64,000 nucleotides of DNA from an uncultured Clostridia bacterium. Lineage in GTDB: Bacteria; Bacillota; Clostridia; Oscillospirales; Acutalibacteraceae. How positions within the stretch are numbered: position 1 is the stretch's first letter; every line of letters begins with the position of its first letter. The translations under genes were made by a program, and so were the position numbers. The stretch spans positions 1 to 64,000 of the forward strand of contig CALWVM010000011.1 in assembly GCA_944384985.1 (NCBI GenBank). The letters run 5' to 3'. Positions 33,735 through 43,939 of the stretch are shown here, one piece after another. The notes beneath the pieces are model-generated. The model saw nothing but the letters and a program-made list of their open reading frames with translations, ran no database searches and was not told the DNA's origin.

Positions 33735-33763
33735 TTGTAAATTGCGCGCAGTGGTGCTACAAT
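33735..33763 (+). promoter_or_regulatory. Promoter of the SDR-mutY unit
   Basis: TTGTAA (33735-33740) and TACAAT (33758-33763), 17-base spacer, plus strand. The -10 overlaps the first in-frame ATG (33762) of the SDR frame, so that ATG cannot be the start codon if this promoter is used. Confidence 0.65.
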
Positions 33764-33797
33764 GGAAACAATAAAACCCTTTTGGATGGTGAAAACT

Positions 33798-34571
33798 ATG
33801 GTAGCGGTGATTACGGGCGCGTCGCGCGGCATCGGCAAAGCGGCCGCCGAAGCGCTTCTCCGAAACGGGTACCGCGTTGTCTCGTTGAGCCGTACCTCCT
33901 GCCCCATTGCGGGCGTCGAAAGCATGGCGTGCGACATCACCGACCCCGCACAGGTGCAGACGGTCTTTCAAAAAATCCCGGAAATCGACCTGCTTGTCAA
34001 CAACGCGGGATTCGGCATTTCGGGTGCAACGGAATACACGAGCCCTGCGGACATGCACCGGCAGTTCGAACTCAATTTATTTGCGGCGGTGCACGTGACG
34101 CAGTGCGCGCTGCCTGCGCTCAAAAAATCGCACGGGCGCGTCATCAATATCTCTTCCGCCGCCGCGGTGTTCCCCATCCCGTTCCAAGCGTTCTATTCCG
34201 CCTCGAAGGCGGCGATGGAGACGCTTACCGGCGCGTGGCGCAGCGAGCTTGCGGCATTCGGCGTTTCGGTGGGGGCACTGCGCTTAGGCGACGTGAAAAC
34301 CGGCTTTACCGCCGCGCGGCAGAAGACGGCAAAAGGCGACGACGAATACGGCGGGCGGATCTCCCGCAGCGTTGCCGTGATGGAGCGTGACGAACAAAAC
34401 GGCATGGCGCCTGAACAGATCGCCAAAGCTCTGGTGCGCGCCGCAAAACGTCGGCGTCTGCCACTTGTGACGACCGTTGGCGCGAAGTATAAAATTTTCT
34501 GCGCGCTTGCGAAAGTTCTGCCCGCAGGTGCGGTCAACCGCATTGTGCGAATGATGTATATCCCAAAATAA
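33798..34571 (+). CDS. Short-chain dehydrogenase/reductase
   Basis: 257 residues. NAD(P) motif ITGASRGIGKAAAEAL near residue 5, LVNNAGFGISG near 70, the catalytic Ser in INISSAAAV and the Y-x3-K pair in FYSASKAAMET. It belongs to the classical SDR family; NADP preference is suggested by the Arg after the glycine motif. The substrate is unknown. Start 33798 was chosen because the earlier ATGs at 33762 and 33786 overlap or crowd the promoter. Followed 11 bases later by mutY. Confidence 0.88.
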   Translation: MVAVITGASRGIGKAAAEALLRNGYRVVSLSRTSCPIAGVESMACDITDPAQVQTVFQKIPEIDLLVNNAGFGISGATEYTSPADMHRQFELNLFAAVHVTQCALPALKKSHGRVINISSAAAVFPIPFQAFYSASKAAMETLTGAWRSELAAFGVSVGALRLGDVKTGFTAARQKTAKGDDEYGGRISRSVAVMERDEQNGMAPEQIAKALVRAAKRRRLPLVTTVGAKYKIFCALAKVLPAGAVNRIVRMMYIPK

Positions 34572-34582
34572 GGAGTCTCCCT

Positions 34583-35641
34583 GTGCCATATTCTGATTCG
34601 GATACAAAAGAACGCTTTGCGCGCCTGCCTGCGCTTTTATTGCCGTGGTTCGCCCAAAACGCCCGTGCCCTGCCGTGGCGGCGCGATCGCGAACCGTATC
34701 ACATCTGGGTTTCGGAGATCATGCTTCAACAGACGCGCGTGGAGGCGGTGCGCGGGTATTACGAGCGCTTTTTGCAGGCGTTCCCAACCGTTCGCGAGTT
34801 AGCCGAAGCACCGGAAGAAACGCTTTTGAAGCTGTGGGAGGGCTTGGGCTATTATTCCCGCGCACGCAATCTGCAAAAGGCGGCAAAAATTATCGTCAAC
34901 CAATACGGCGGCGTGTTCCCGCGCGACTACGCGGCAGTGCGCGCCCTGCCCGGGATCGGAGATTACACAGCGGGGGCGATCTGCTCGATCTGCTTTGAAA
35001 AGCCTACCGCGGCGGTAGACGGAAACGTGCTGCGCATCGCCGCGCGCATTGCCGAAAAGCGTGATCCCATCGACCTGCCCGCCGTCAAAAAAAGCGTCGC
35101 GGAGAGTTTACAGGCGGTCTACCCCAAGGGCCACTGCGGGGCGTTCACGCAAAGCCTCATGGAGCTCGGCGCGTGCGTATGTATGCCGAAGGTCACAAAA
35201 TGTGACGTTTGCCCCGTGCGGGAGATCTGCCAATCTTTCGCGCACGGCACGCAGGCAACTCTTCCCCAAAAACTTCCGAAGCGCGAAAAGCGCGTGGAGC
35301 CGCGCACGGTGTTTCTGCTCGAGTGTGACGGCGCATACGCCATCAATCGGCGCGAGAGCAAAGGCCTTTTGGCGGGGCTTTGGCAGTTCCCGAATACAGC
35401 GGGGCAGCTCTCGCCGAGCGATGCGCTGCAAGCGGCAGAAGCCTTAGGCGCAGAGCCCATAGAGCTTTTGCGGGAGATACACAAAGTGCATATTTTTACG
35501 CATATCCGTTGGGAAATGGTCGGATACCACATTCGCTGCCGCGAAAAGAGCGGGATTTTTCTTTGGGCAACGCCCGAAGAATTGCAAAGCACCTATGCCC
35601 TGCCGACGGCATTTCGGATTTTTTTGGAGAACGGTGTATAA
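34583..35641 (+). CDS. mutY: MutY adenine DNA glycosylase
   Basis: 352 residues. Catalytic Glu in SEIMLQQTRV (about 47), helix-hairpin-helix ALPGIGDYTAGAI (about 120) and Asp in AAVDGNVLR. The 4Fe-4S loop follows as C-x6-C-x2-C-x5-C (CMPKVTKCDVCPVREIC), and a C-terminal Nudix-like 8-oxoG recognition domain (about 240-352) has LLAGLWQFPN. It removes A opposite 8-oxoguanine. The start codon is GTG at 34583 behind AGGAG seven bases upstream. Confidence 0.95.
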   Translation: MPYSDSDTKERFARLPALLLPWFAQNARALPWRRDREPYHIWVSEIMLQQTRVEAVRGYYERFLQAFPTVRELAEAPEETLLKLWEGLGYYSRARNLQKAAKIIVNQYGGVFPRDYAAVRALPGIGDYTAGAICSICFEKPTAAVDGNVLRIAARIAEKRDPIDLPAVKKSVAESLQAVYPKGHCGAFTQSLMELGACVCMPKVTKCDVCPVREICQSFAHGTQATLPQKLPKREKRVEPRTVFLLECDGAYAINRRESKGLLAGLWQFPNTAGQLSPSDALQAAEALGAEPIELLREIHKVHIFTHIRWEMVGYHIRCREKSGIFLWATPEELQSTYALPTAFRIFLENGV

Positions 35642-35659
35642 ATAATATGGTAAAAGGCA

Positions 35660-35690
35660 CACGCGGGCAAGCGAAACGCTTGCCCGCGTG
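35660..35690 (+). terminator. Terminator of mutY
   Basis: Perfect 14-bp inverted repeat (35660-35673 and 35677-35690) with an AAA loop, followed by GTTGTTTTTATTTT. It lies 19 bases after the mutY stop. Confidence 0.92.
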
Positions 35691-35741
35691 GTTGTTTTTA
35701 TTTTGTGCCGCCATAGGCTGCTTTTTGCCGCACTGCCCTCC

Positions 35742-35757
35742 GGCGGGCGTGGAAGCC
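35742..35757. repeat. Shared intergenic motif GGCGGGCGTGGAAGCC, copy 1
   Basis: This 16-base string also occurs inside the long perfect hairpin at 54104-54139. Here the arms around the GTGGAA loop are imperfect. It sits in non-coding DNA between mutY and the next minus-strand gene, next to an ATCTAAC repeat tract. Confidence 0.55.
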
Positions 35758-35811
35758 TGCCACTACGCGGGTTCTGCATATTTTCGGCTTTGCGAAACGC
35801 CTGCAACCATT

Positions 35812-35844
35812 TCTAACATCTAACATCCAATATCTGACATCTAA
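35812..35844. repeat. Tandem ATCTAAC-type microrepeat, copy 1
   Basis: A run built on 8-to-10-base units of the form (T)CTAACAT / CTGACAT / CCAATAT. A closely similar tract lies at 52401-52436. It reaches into the stop region of the adjacent minus-strand gene (stop at 35841-35843). Not a CRISPR: the units are too short and have no spacers. Confidence 0.55.
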
Positions 35845-36314
35845 AACGCGCTTGCCGGTGCGGCGTATTGCTCGTAGTATTGCGTGTTGTACGCCTGTTC
35901 GAGCCAATACAGAGTGCGGGTCGTGTCCGGGTCACAGCGATACCACTTTCCGTCAAGGATGAGGCTGTCGTGCTGGATGCCGACATCTAACGTGCTGTCA
36001 TCTGAAAAGCGCACGCGAAACTGGTGAAGCGGGCCGCCTGCGACACCGTCCGGCGGGTCGCGCATTTCCAGCGGAAACACCCGAACCCCTTGCAAGCCGT
36101 TCTTAAAAACCTCTGTGTCAATCTCCGTCATCTTCATATAGGTCGTATCTGCCCATTTGGCATAAAGTTCCACCGTGCAGTCGGTAAAGTCGTATGCTTC
36201 CAATGGCGATGGCAGACTCCTAAGATACAGCGCGCCACCACCTGCGGCAAGAACGGCCAGCAAGAGCAGCACCGCCACTACAATTAAAAACCGCTTTTTG
36301 GTCTGCTTCTTCAT
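35841..36314 (-). CDS. Membrane-anchored protein of unknown function
   Basis: 157 residues. A lysine-rich start and one N-terminal transmembrane helix (about 8-30, VVAVLLLLAVLAAGGGALYL) precede an extracytoplasmic domain of about 125 residues rich in Asp and Tyr (DFTDCTVELYAKW, VRFSDDSTLDVGIQ, DGKWYRCD). It has two Cys residues that could pair. I do not recognise the family. ATG 36314 has GGAGG nine bases upstream and is preferred to the GTG one codon earlier. The stop overlaps a microrepeat tract. Confidence 0.7.
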   Translation of the reverse strand: MKKQTKKRFLIVVAVLLLLAVLAAGGGALYLRSLPSPLEAYDFTDCTVELYAKWADTTYMKMTEIDTEVFKNGLQGVRVFPLEMRDPPDGVAGGPLHQFRVRFSDDSTLDVGIQHDSLILDGKWYRCDPDTTRTLYWLEQAYNTQYYEQYAAPASAF

Positions 36315-36362
36315 CACAAAACCCCTCCTCTTTTAGACATCACCCAAGTCACCGCAAAAGCA

Positions 36363-36396
36363 CAAACGAGCAGCCGCAAACCGACTGCTCGTTTTG
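36363..36396. promoter_or_regulatory. Leader hairpin upstream of the membrane-anchored protein
   Basis: CAAACGAGCAG (36363-36373) pairs with CTGCTCGTTTTG (36385-36396) across an 11-base loop. Reading minus, it lies between the probable promoter at 36445-36453 and the gene start at 36314, so it could attenuate it. Reading plus, it has a short T run and could be a terminator. Confidence 0.45.
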
Positions 36397-36444
36397 ATTC
36401 CATTGACCCGCCCGCCGCAATCGGCGCTACGCTTTTCTGATTTT

Positions 36445-36453
36445 ATTGTAGCA
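36445..36453 (-). promoter_or_regulatory. Extended -10 promoter, minus strand
   Basis: TGC-TACAAT (36453-36445) is an extended -10 element; no good -35 lies upstream. It would drive the gene at 36314 through the 36363-36396 hairpin. Confidence 0.45.
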
Positions 36454-36599
36454 TACGTCCACAGGTTTTGTATATAGATGAAACAGACAAATTTTCGGCA
36501 GCGGTTTTGGCAAAGCACCCGACGTTAGCGTAAAACGGCAAAAATCACGGCTGTTTGCGGTAAAAATTATGACAAAATTGTGAACTTTCAAAAAAGGAC

Positions 36600-36627
36600 T
36601 TGATTTTTTCTAAATAATGGTTAAAAT
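36600..36627 (+). promoter_or_regulatory. Promoter of groESL
   Basis: TTGATT (36600-36605) and TAAAAT (36622-36627), 16-base spacer, just upstream of the CIRCE element. Confidence 0.75.
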
Positions 36628-36632
36628 AGAAT

Positions 36633-36659
36633 TTAGCACTCAGGAAGTTCGAGTGCTAA
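36633..36659 (+). promoter_or_regulatory. CIRCE element (HrcA operator)
   Basis: Perfect TTAGCACTC-N9-GAGTGCTAA, exactly the CIRCE consensus, overlapping the predicted transcription start. It shows HrcA control of groESL, separate from CtsR control of clpC in the same window. hrcA itself is not in the window. Confidence 0.97.
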
Positions 36660-36692
36660 ATCTTGTACATCATTCTTTCAGGAGGAATTCAT

Positions 36693-36977
36693 ATGACAAT
36701 CAAACCCCTTGCAGACAGAGTCGTACTCAAGGCTGTCGAAGTGGAAGAGACCACGAAAAGCGGCATCATCCTTTCCGCTTCCGCACAGGAGAAGCCCCAG
36801 GTCGCTGAAGTTGTAGCGGTCGGCCCCGGCGGCGTAGTGGACGGCAAAGAAGTCACCATGTATGTGAAACCCGGCGACAAGGTCATCACCAGCAAATATT
36901 CCGGCACGGAAGTTAAGATGGACGGCACGGATTACACCATCGTTCGTCAGTCCGACATTCTGGCCGTTGTAGAATAA
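36693..36977 (+). CDS. groS: GroES co-chaperonin
   Basis: 94 residues, standard length. PLADRVVLKAVEVEETTKSG opens the protein, the mobile loop is near 17-30, and GDKVITSKYSGTEVKMDG is the conserved C-terminal part. ATG 36693 has GGAGG seven bases upstream; the open frame to 36663 is rejected. It caps GroEL during folding and is the first gene of the CIRCE-controlled operon, 21 bases before groL. Confidence 0.98.
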   Translation: MTIKPLADRVVLKAVEVEETTKSGIILSASAQEKPQVAEVVAVGPGGVVDGKEVTMYVKPGDKVITSKYSGTEVKMDGTDYTIVRQSDILAVVE

Positions 36978-38639
<1,662 letters not shown>

Positions 38640-38671
38640 GCCGAGCGGAAAACTCCTGGAATGAAAGAAAC

Positions 38672-38709
38672 CCCCGAAAGGTCACACACATGGCCTTTCG
38701 GGGATTTTT
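38672..38709 (+). terminator. Terminator of groESL
   Basis: CCCCGAAAGG (38672-38681) and CCTTTCGGGG (38694-38703) with a 12-base loop, then ATTTTTA. It lies 33 bases after the groL stop. Confidence 0.9.
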
Positions 38710-38750
38710 ATAGGATGGAGATTTTATCCAAACAAAACGATAGATTCACA

Positions 38751-38783
38751 AACGCCCCGCACGAGATTCTCGTGCAGGGCGTT
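38751..38783. terminator. Terminator of the arginine operon
   Basis: 16-bp arms (38751-38766 and 38768-38783) with one mismatch and a single-base loop, just after the methyltransferase stop on the minus strand. A T run follows on the plus strand, so it may act in both directions as a second groESL stop. Confidence 0.7.
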
Positions 38784-38792
38784 GTTTTTGTA

Positions 38793-39590
38793 TTATGCTT
38801 TTTTTACGAAATTCATGATTGAGATCCAATGCGGCACGGTAAAGGACGCCGGGAACGCTTGCAGCATTTCCCGGTGTGCTTTGCGAAATTCCGCTTTTTT
38901 CGCTCCGGGCAGCGATGCGGCGCCGATGCCGCGGCAGGCGTACATACGCCCGTCCCACGTTTCGCGGGTAAAGGGTACGTCCGCTGCAAAGCTTTCACAG
39001 CGCACGCAGTTAAAATAGGGCTCTGCCCACGCGGGTGGCATCTCCGTCTTACGCTGAAATCCGCCGCCGCTCCAAGCGGGGTTGAATTGCAGCACAAGCG
39101 CTTCGCTTTTTTGGGCGATCTCGCTTTCCTGCGGCAGCCACGCCATATACAAAACCAGAAAATGCCCGTTCGGCTTTAAGATGCGGCAAATTTCCGGCAA
39201 GACGCGGCTTTTGTCAAAATACCCGAAGCACTGACAGGCGGTAACGATGTCAAACATTTCGTCGGGGAAGCCCGTTTCTTCGGCGGGTGCGACGGAAAAT
39301 TCGATTGAAAGCCCCTGCTTTGCGGCAAGTTCGCGTGCAAATCGGATCTGCTGTTCTGTAATATCCGCACCGTACCATTTCGCGCCGTGCGATGCCATGG
39401 CGCGCGGCAGAACGCCCGTACCCGTACCGAGGTCAAGACAGGTCTGCCCCGCAACACCTAAGCCTGCGTCTAAAAACGCGCGCTCATAAAACACGGGCGG
39501 GTAAATATCGCGGTACTGCGCATATTCCGCGGACGTTTCGCCCCAGTCGAAGGCTTTGCCGTGGTCAACGTACGAAAACTGCATCTTCAT
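38793..39590 (-). CDS. Class I SAM-dependent methyltransferase
   Basis: 265 residues. SAM-binding LDLGTGTGVLPRAMASHGAKW (motif I shown in part: LDLGTGTG, about 55-62), then ADITEQQI (motif II), FDIVTACQCFGYF and RILKPNGHFLVLY. It resembles ubiquinone/menaquinone-type and small-molecule methyltransferases; the substrate is unknown. It lies ten bases after argF as the last gene on the arginine transcript, an unusual place with no obvious link to arginine. Start 39590 rather than the shadow-like extension to 39689, which runs into argF. Confidence 0.85.
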   Translation of the reverse strand: MKMQFSYVDHGKAFDWGETSAEYAQYRDIYPPVFYERAFLDAGLGVAGQTCLDLGTGTGVLPRAMASHGAKWYGADITEQQIRFARELAAKQGLSIEFSVAPAEETGFPDEMFDIVTACQCFGYFDKSRVLPEICRILKPNGHFLVLYMAWLPQESEIAQKSEALVLQFNPAWSGGGFQRKTEMPPAWAEPYFNCVRCESFAADVPFTRETWDGRMYACRGIGAASLPGAKKAEFRKAHREMLQAFPASFTVPHWISIMNFVKKA

Positions 39591-39600
39591 GCGAACTTTC

Positions 39601-40509
39601 TTACCGCTCCATGAGCGTGACCATGACGGCCTTTTGCGCGTGCAGGCGGTTTTCCGCCTCGTCGAAAATTTCATCGGCATGCGCTTCAAACACGTCGGCG
39701 GTGATCTCCTCGCCGCGGTGCGCGGGCAGACAATGCTGCACCATACAGCCGCTGTTCGCAGCGGAAAGCAGCTTTTTGTTGACCTGGTACACGCCCTCGA
39801 ACACCTTGCGGCGCTCGGCGGCTTCGTCCTCCTGGCCCATGGACGCCCAAACGTCGGTGAAGATCACATCCGCGCCGGCTGCCGCCTGCATGGGGTCTCT
39901 GTAAAGCTGAAAGCCTTGATAGGCTTTCGCAAAATCCAAAACCTGCTTATCGGGGTCATACCCCTCGGGGCACGCGACTGCGACGCGCATGCCCGTTTTC
40001 AAGCCGCCGACAATCAGGGAATTCGCCATGTTGTTGCCGTCGCCAATGTAGCACATTTTAAGCCCGTCGAGATGTCCTTTATGCTCCCGGACGGTCAGGA
40101 GGTCTGCGAGCACCTGGCAGGGGTGGCAGAAATCCGTCAGCCCGTTGATGATCGGGATGCTGCCGTATTTGGCGAGCGCTTCCACTTCGCTTTGCGCGAA
40201 TGTACGGATCATAATGCCGTCGAGATAGCGCGAGAGCACGCGTGCGGTGTCCTCAATCGGCTCGCCGCGCCCGATCTGCAAATCGCGGCTCGACAGAAAC
40301 AGCGCCTGCCCGCCGAGCTGGTACATGCCCGTTTCAAAGGATACACGCGTGCGCGTAGACGCTTTCTGGAAGATCATCCCGAGCGTCTGCCCTCTTAAAC
40401 GGTGATGGGCGATGCCGTGTTTGTTTTCATACTTGAGCTGGTCGGCGAGGTTCAAAAGCTCCTCGATCTCCTGCGGGGTGGTGGTCAGCAGGCTTAACAG
40501 ATGTTTCAT
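39601..40509 (-). CDS. argF: Ornithine carbamoyltransferase
   Basis: 302 residues. Carbamoyl-phosphate motif FQKASTRTRVSFE (about 48-60), FCHPCQVLADL (about 133), DVWASMGQE and the ornithine-site HCLPAHRGEEI (about 262). It makes citrulline from ornithine and carbamoyl phosphate, step six of arginine synthesis. Being inside a full argGHCJBD set argues for the anabolic enzyme. Twelve bases after argD. Confidence 0.96.
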   Translation of the reverse strand: MKHLLSLLTTTPQEIEELLNLADQLKYENKHGIAHHRLRGQTLGMIFQKASTRTRVSFETGMYQLGGQALFLSSRDLQIGRGEPIEDTARVLSRYLDGIMIRTFAQSEVEALAKYGSIPIINGLTDFCHPCQVLADLLTVREHKGHLDGLKMCYIGDGNNMANSLIVGGLKTGMRVAVACPEGYDPDKQVLDFAKAYQGFQLYRDPMQAAAGADVIFTDVWASMGQEDEAAERRKVFEGVYQVNKKLLSAANSGCMVQHCLPAHRGEEITADVFEAHADEIFDEAENRLHAQKAVMVTLMER

Positions 40510-40521
40510 ATGTTTTCTCCT

Positions 40522-41697
40522 TTATTCCGAAAGTACCTCGGCGAGAATGCCGAGCCCCTTATCGATCTCGTCATAGGTGATCGTCAACGGCGGCAGCATG
40601 CGCAGCGCCGATTTGGCAGTCAAGATCAAAAGCCCTTTTTCGCAGCAGCGTGTCGCCACGTCGCCGGCTTTTTTCTCGGTCAGGTCGATGCCGAGCATCA
40701 GGCCCTTACCGTGTACGGATTTCACGCCCGTAAAGTCTTTGACCTTTTCACGGATATAGTCGCCTTTTTCGCGCACGGACTGCAAAAACGCATCGTCTAA
40801 ACGATTCAGGATCTCAATAGACCCCGCGCAGGCGACAGGGTTGCCGCCGAATGTGGTGCCGTGCGTGCCGGCCGTGAGGGTGTTCCCAAGCTTTTCGTTA
40901 CAAAGGCACGCCCCCATGGGCAGCCCCCCGCCGATACCCTTGGCACAGGTGATAACATCGGGCGCAATCCCCGCATTTTGGAAGGCGAACAGGCTGCCTG
41001 TTCTGCCGATCCCCGTCTGCACCTCATCGATAATCAGCAGCAAATCGTTTTCGTTGCAGAGCTTTTGCACATCGCGCAGATATTCGGCGGGCAGTTCGAT
41101 CACGCCGCCCTCGCCCTGGATAACTTCCAGCATTACGGCGCAGACCGTGCCGTCCGCGGCAAGCGTGCGAAGCTGCTCGACGTTGCCCGCATCCGCATAA
41201 CGGAAGCCTTGCAAAAACGGCATAAAATATTCGTGATAATGCGCCTGCCCCGTGGCGGTGATCGTCGCGATGGTGCGGCCGTGGAAGGAGTTTTGCAGGC
41301 TGATGATGGTACTGCGCCCCTCGCCAAAGCGGTCAAAGCTGTATTTGCGCGCAAGCTTGATGGCGCACTCGTTCGCCTCCGCACCGGAATTGCAGAACAG
41401 CACTTTCGAGAAGCCCGATTTTTCACAAAGAAGCTTTGCGGCGCGCGCCACAGTCTCGTTATAATAGAGGTTTGACGTGTGCTGGAGCTTGTCGAGCTGC
41501 GCTTTGACTGCTGCTTTCCATCCCGCGTCGTTTGTGCCGAAGATGTTCACGCCGATGCCCGCGGTGAAGTCGATGTACGGCTTCCCGTCAACGTCATAAT
41601 ACGTCGCGTTCTCGCCGCGTTCAAGCGCGACGGGGAAATGCGCGTAGGTCGGCATCAGGTAGGTGTCTGCGGTTTGTTTGATTTCTTCAAAGGTCAT
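40522..41697 (-). CDS. argD: Acetylornithine aminotransferase
   Basis: 391 residues, class III PLP aminotransferase. NSGAEANECAIKLAR (about 105), FHGRTIATITATG, DEVQTGIGRTG with the PLP Asp (about 220), and the PLP Lys in VITCAKGIGGGLPMGA (about 250). ATG 41697 has AAGGG nine bases upstream and is preferred to the in-frame ATG at 41706, where the site is too close. It transfers the amino group to N-acetylglutamate semialdehyde. Confidence 0.95.
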   Translation of the reverse strand: MTFEEIKQTADTYLMPTYAHFPVALERGENATYYDVDGKPYIDFTAGIGVNIFGTNDAGWKAAVKAQLDKLQHTSNLYYNETVARAAKLLCEKSGFSKVLFCNSGAEANECAIKLARKYSFDRFGEGRSTIISLQNSFHGRTIATITATGQAHYHEYFMPFLQGFRYADAGNVEQLRTLAADGTVCAVMLEVIQGEGGVIELPAEYLRDVQKLCNENDLLLIIDEVQTGIGRTGSLFAFQNAGIAPDVITCAKGIGGGLPMGACLCNEKLGNTLTAGTHGTTFGGNPVACAGSIEILNRLDDAFLQSVREKGDYIREKVKDFTGVKSVHGKGLMLGIDLTEKKAGDVATRCCEKGLLILTAKSALRMLPPLTITYDEIDKGLGILAEVLSE

Positions 41698-41800
41698 GTG
41701 ACTCATCCCTTATATTTAAGCTGTCGAGAATCGAACACAATATGGTTTTCAGCGGCTGCTTTCTGCGCGGGCTGCGCGAAAGGGTTCAGTGCGCGGCAGC

Positions 41801-42670
41801 TTATGCTGAAAACATCGTGCCGAAACCGGCGTTGGAGAACAGCTCCATCAAAATGGCGTGCGGCACGCGGCCGTCGATGATATTCGTGTGCCGGACGCCA
41901 CGGCGCACCGCCTCGACACAGCAGTCGATCTTCGGGATCATGCCGCCCGAAATAATGCCCTGCGCTTTGAGTGCGGGGATCTCGGACACCTTGACCTCCG
42001 GGATGAGGGTGGATGCGTCGTCCTTGTCGCGCAGGAGTCCGGGAATATCCGTCATCAAAAGCAGCTTTTCGGCGTGCAGGCACGCAGCGATTTGCGCGGC
42101 TGCCGTGTCGGCGTTGATGTTGTAGACCTCGCCGTTTTCGCCGCCGGCGACGGAGGAGACCACGGGGATATACCCGCCCTCGAGCATATCGGTCAAAATA
42201 CCCGTGTTCACGCGGTCAATGTCGCCGACAAAGCCGATATCGCCGTCCGCCGTGTGGCGAACCGCCCGGAGAAGATCACCGTCGAGCCCGCAAAGCCCGG
42301 CCGCCTTGCCGCCGTGGAGCGTCAAAAGCTGCACAAGGTGCTTATTGACCTTGCCTGCAAGCACCATCTGCACCACATCCATGGTCTCTTCGTCCGTGTA
42401 GCGAAGCCCGCCGACGAAGCGGCTTTCTTTGCCGATTTTTTTCAGCATTTCTGAAATTTCGGGCCCGCCGCCGTGGACGAGCACCACATGCACGCCCACC
42501 GAGCGCAGCAGCACAATATCGGTCATGACTGCGTCCTGCAACTCTTCATTGACCATGGCGTTGCCGCCGTATTTGATGACTACGGTCTTGCCGTTGTAGG
42601 TCTGGATATAGGGCAGCGCCTGCACCAGCACCTCGGAACGGTCCGCATAGGAAATTTTTGAAATATCCAT
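41801..42670 (-). CDS. argB: Acetylglutamate kinase
   Basis: 289 residues. KTVVIKYGGNAMVNEE (about 28-43) with the ATP-binding Lys, VLVHGGGPEIS, KAAGLCGLDGDLLRA and the late GGMIPKIDCCVEAV region. It phosphorylates N-acetylglutamate. The N-terminal extension (about 20 residues before the kinase core) is of the kind seen in arginine-inhibited hexameric enzymes, which would allow feedback control; this is inference. The gap to argD is about 100 bases, the longest in the operon, and shows no clear promoter. Confidence 0.95.
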   Translation of the reverse strand: MDISKISYADRSEVLVQALPYIQTYNGKTVVIKYGGNAMVNEELQDAVMTDIVLLRSVGVHVVLVHGGGPEISEMLKKIGKESRFVGGLRYTDEETMDVVQMVLAGKVNKHLVQLLTLHGGKAAGLCGLDGDLLRAVRHTADGDIGFVGDIDRVNTGILTDMLEGGYIPVVSSVAGGENGEVYNINADTAAAQIAACLHAEKLLLMTDIPGLLRDKDDASTLIPEVKVSEIPALKAQGIISGGMIPKIDCCVEAVRRGVRHTNIIDGRVPHAILMELFSNAGFGTMFSA

Positions 42671-42709
42671 AAAGGCCTCCGTATTGCCGTTCTATGTGAA
42701 AGCTCGGCT

Positions 42710-43939
42710 TTAAGTTCTGTAATCCCCGTTGATTTTAACGTAGTCGTATGTGAGATCACAGCCGTATGCTGTGGCGCTTGCCTCGCCGTCCTTTAAGTCC
42801 ACAAGGATGGTGATCTCGTCTTGGGAAAGAATCTCCTTGGCCTTTTCTTCCGAGAAGGGAATGCCTGCGCCGTTTTCGCAGACCGTGATGTCGCCTTTTT
42901 GCGATGAGAAGCGCACGTCGATCTTCGAAACGTCGATCTTTGCACCCGCATACCCAAGTGCGCAAAGCACCCTGCCCCAGTTCGCATCTGAACCGAACAT
43001 GGCAGTCTTCACGAGCGGCGAGCGGATGACGGATTTCGCACAGGTGCGCGCACATTCCTCATCCGGCGCGTGCTGCACCTCGCAGAGCACCAGCTTGGTC
43101 GCGCCCTCACCGTCTTTGGCGAGTATGCGCACCATATAGTTACAAACCTTAAAGAGGGCGCGGCAGAACTTGGCATAATCCTCATTTTGCGTTTCGATGC
43201 GCGTGTTGCCGCAGTGCCCGTTTGCAAGCACCGCCACGGTGTCGTTCGTGGAGGTGTCACCGTCGATAGATAACATATTGAAGCTGCGGTGCACGCACCA
43301 GTTGAGCGCAGCTTGCAGCATTTCGGACGTGATGTTCGCGTCGGTCGTGATAAACGAAAGCATCGTCGCCATATTCGGGTGGATCATACCGCTGCCCTTT
43401 GCTATCGCGCCGATCGTGCAGGGCTTGCCGTCCAGCTCAAACTGCACCGACACGCTTTTTTGTACGGTATCGGTTGTCATGATCGCCTGCGCCGCTGCGT
43501 CCGCGCCGTCCACGGAAAGCCCATCCACGAGCGCCTGCATCCCGTTTTCGATCGGCGTAAGGTCAATGGGCTGCCCGATCACGCCCGTTGACGCGACAAC
43601 GACGTCCTCGGCGGGAATGCCCGTAAAGCGCTCGGCAAGGTCGCACATGGCGGTTGCTTTTTCCACGCCGTCCGCGTTGCAGGTGTTGGCAATACCGCTG
43701 TTGCAGATGACCGCGCGCGCCTTGCCGTTTTTCAAGTGCTCGCGCGTGACCACGATCGGCGCGCCGCAGACCAGATTCTGCGTATAGACCGCCGCCGCGT
43801 CGCAAAGCGTATCGGACACGAGCAGCATCAAATCTTTTTTCTCTTTATTTTTACGGATGCCGCAGTGGATGCCATTCGCCACAAACCCCTTGGGCGAAGT
43901 GACTCCGCCGTTTACATCGACTTTGATAGAAAAGCTCAT
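42710..43939 (-). CDS. argJ: Glutamate N-acetyltransferase / ornithine acetyltransferase
   Basis: 409 residues. VTSPKGFVANGIHCGIR near the start, AIAKGSGMIHPNMATMLSF (about 183-201) with the self-cleavage Ala-Thr-Met-Leu site whose Thr becomes the nucleophile, and SIDGDTSTNDTV. It recycles the acetyl group from acetylornithine to glutamate, so the pathway is cyclic and needs no argE. The open frame runs back to 44386 inside the DUF1275 gene; ATG 43939 has AAGGAG and is the family start. Confidence 0.95.
   Translation of the reverse strand: MSFSIKVDVNGGVTSPKGFVANGIHCGIRKNKEKKDLMLLVSDTLCDAAAVYTQNLVCGAPIVVTREHLKNGKARAVICNSGIANTCNADGVEKATAMCDLAERFTGIPAEDVVVASTGVIGQPIDLTPIENGMQALVDGLSVDGADAAAQAIMTTDTVQKSVSVQFELDGKPCTIGAIAKGSGMIHPNMATMLSFITTDANITSEMLQAALNWCVHRSFNMLSIDGDTSTNDTVAVLANGHCGNTRIETQNEDYAKFCRALFKVCNYMVRILAKDGEGATKLVLCEVQHAPDEECARTCAKSVIRSPLVKTAMFGSDANWGRVLCALGYAGAKIDVSKIDVRFSSQKGDITVCENGAGIPFSEEKAKEILSQDEITILVDLKDGEASATAYGCDLTYDYVKINGDYRT

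Noticed and set aside
35812-35844. CRISPR-like repeats
   Set aside because: Units of 7-10 bases without unique spacers and no cas genes anywhere in the window.
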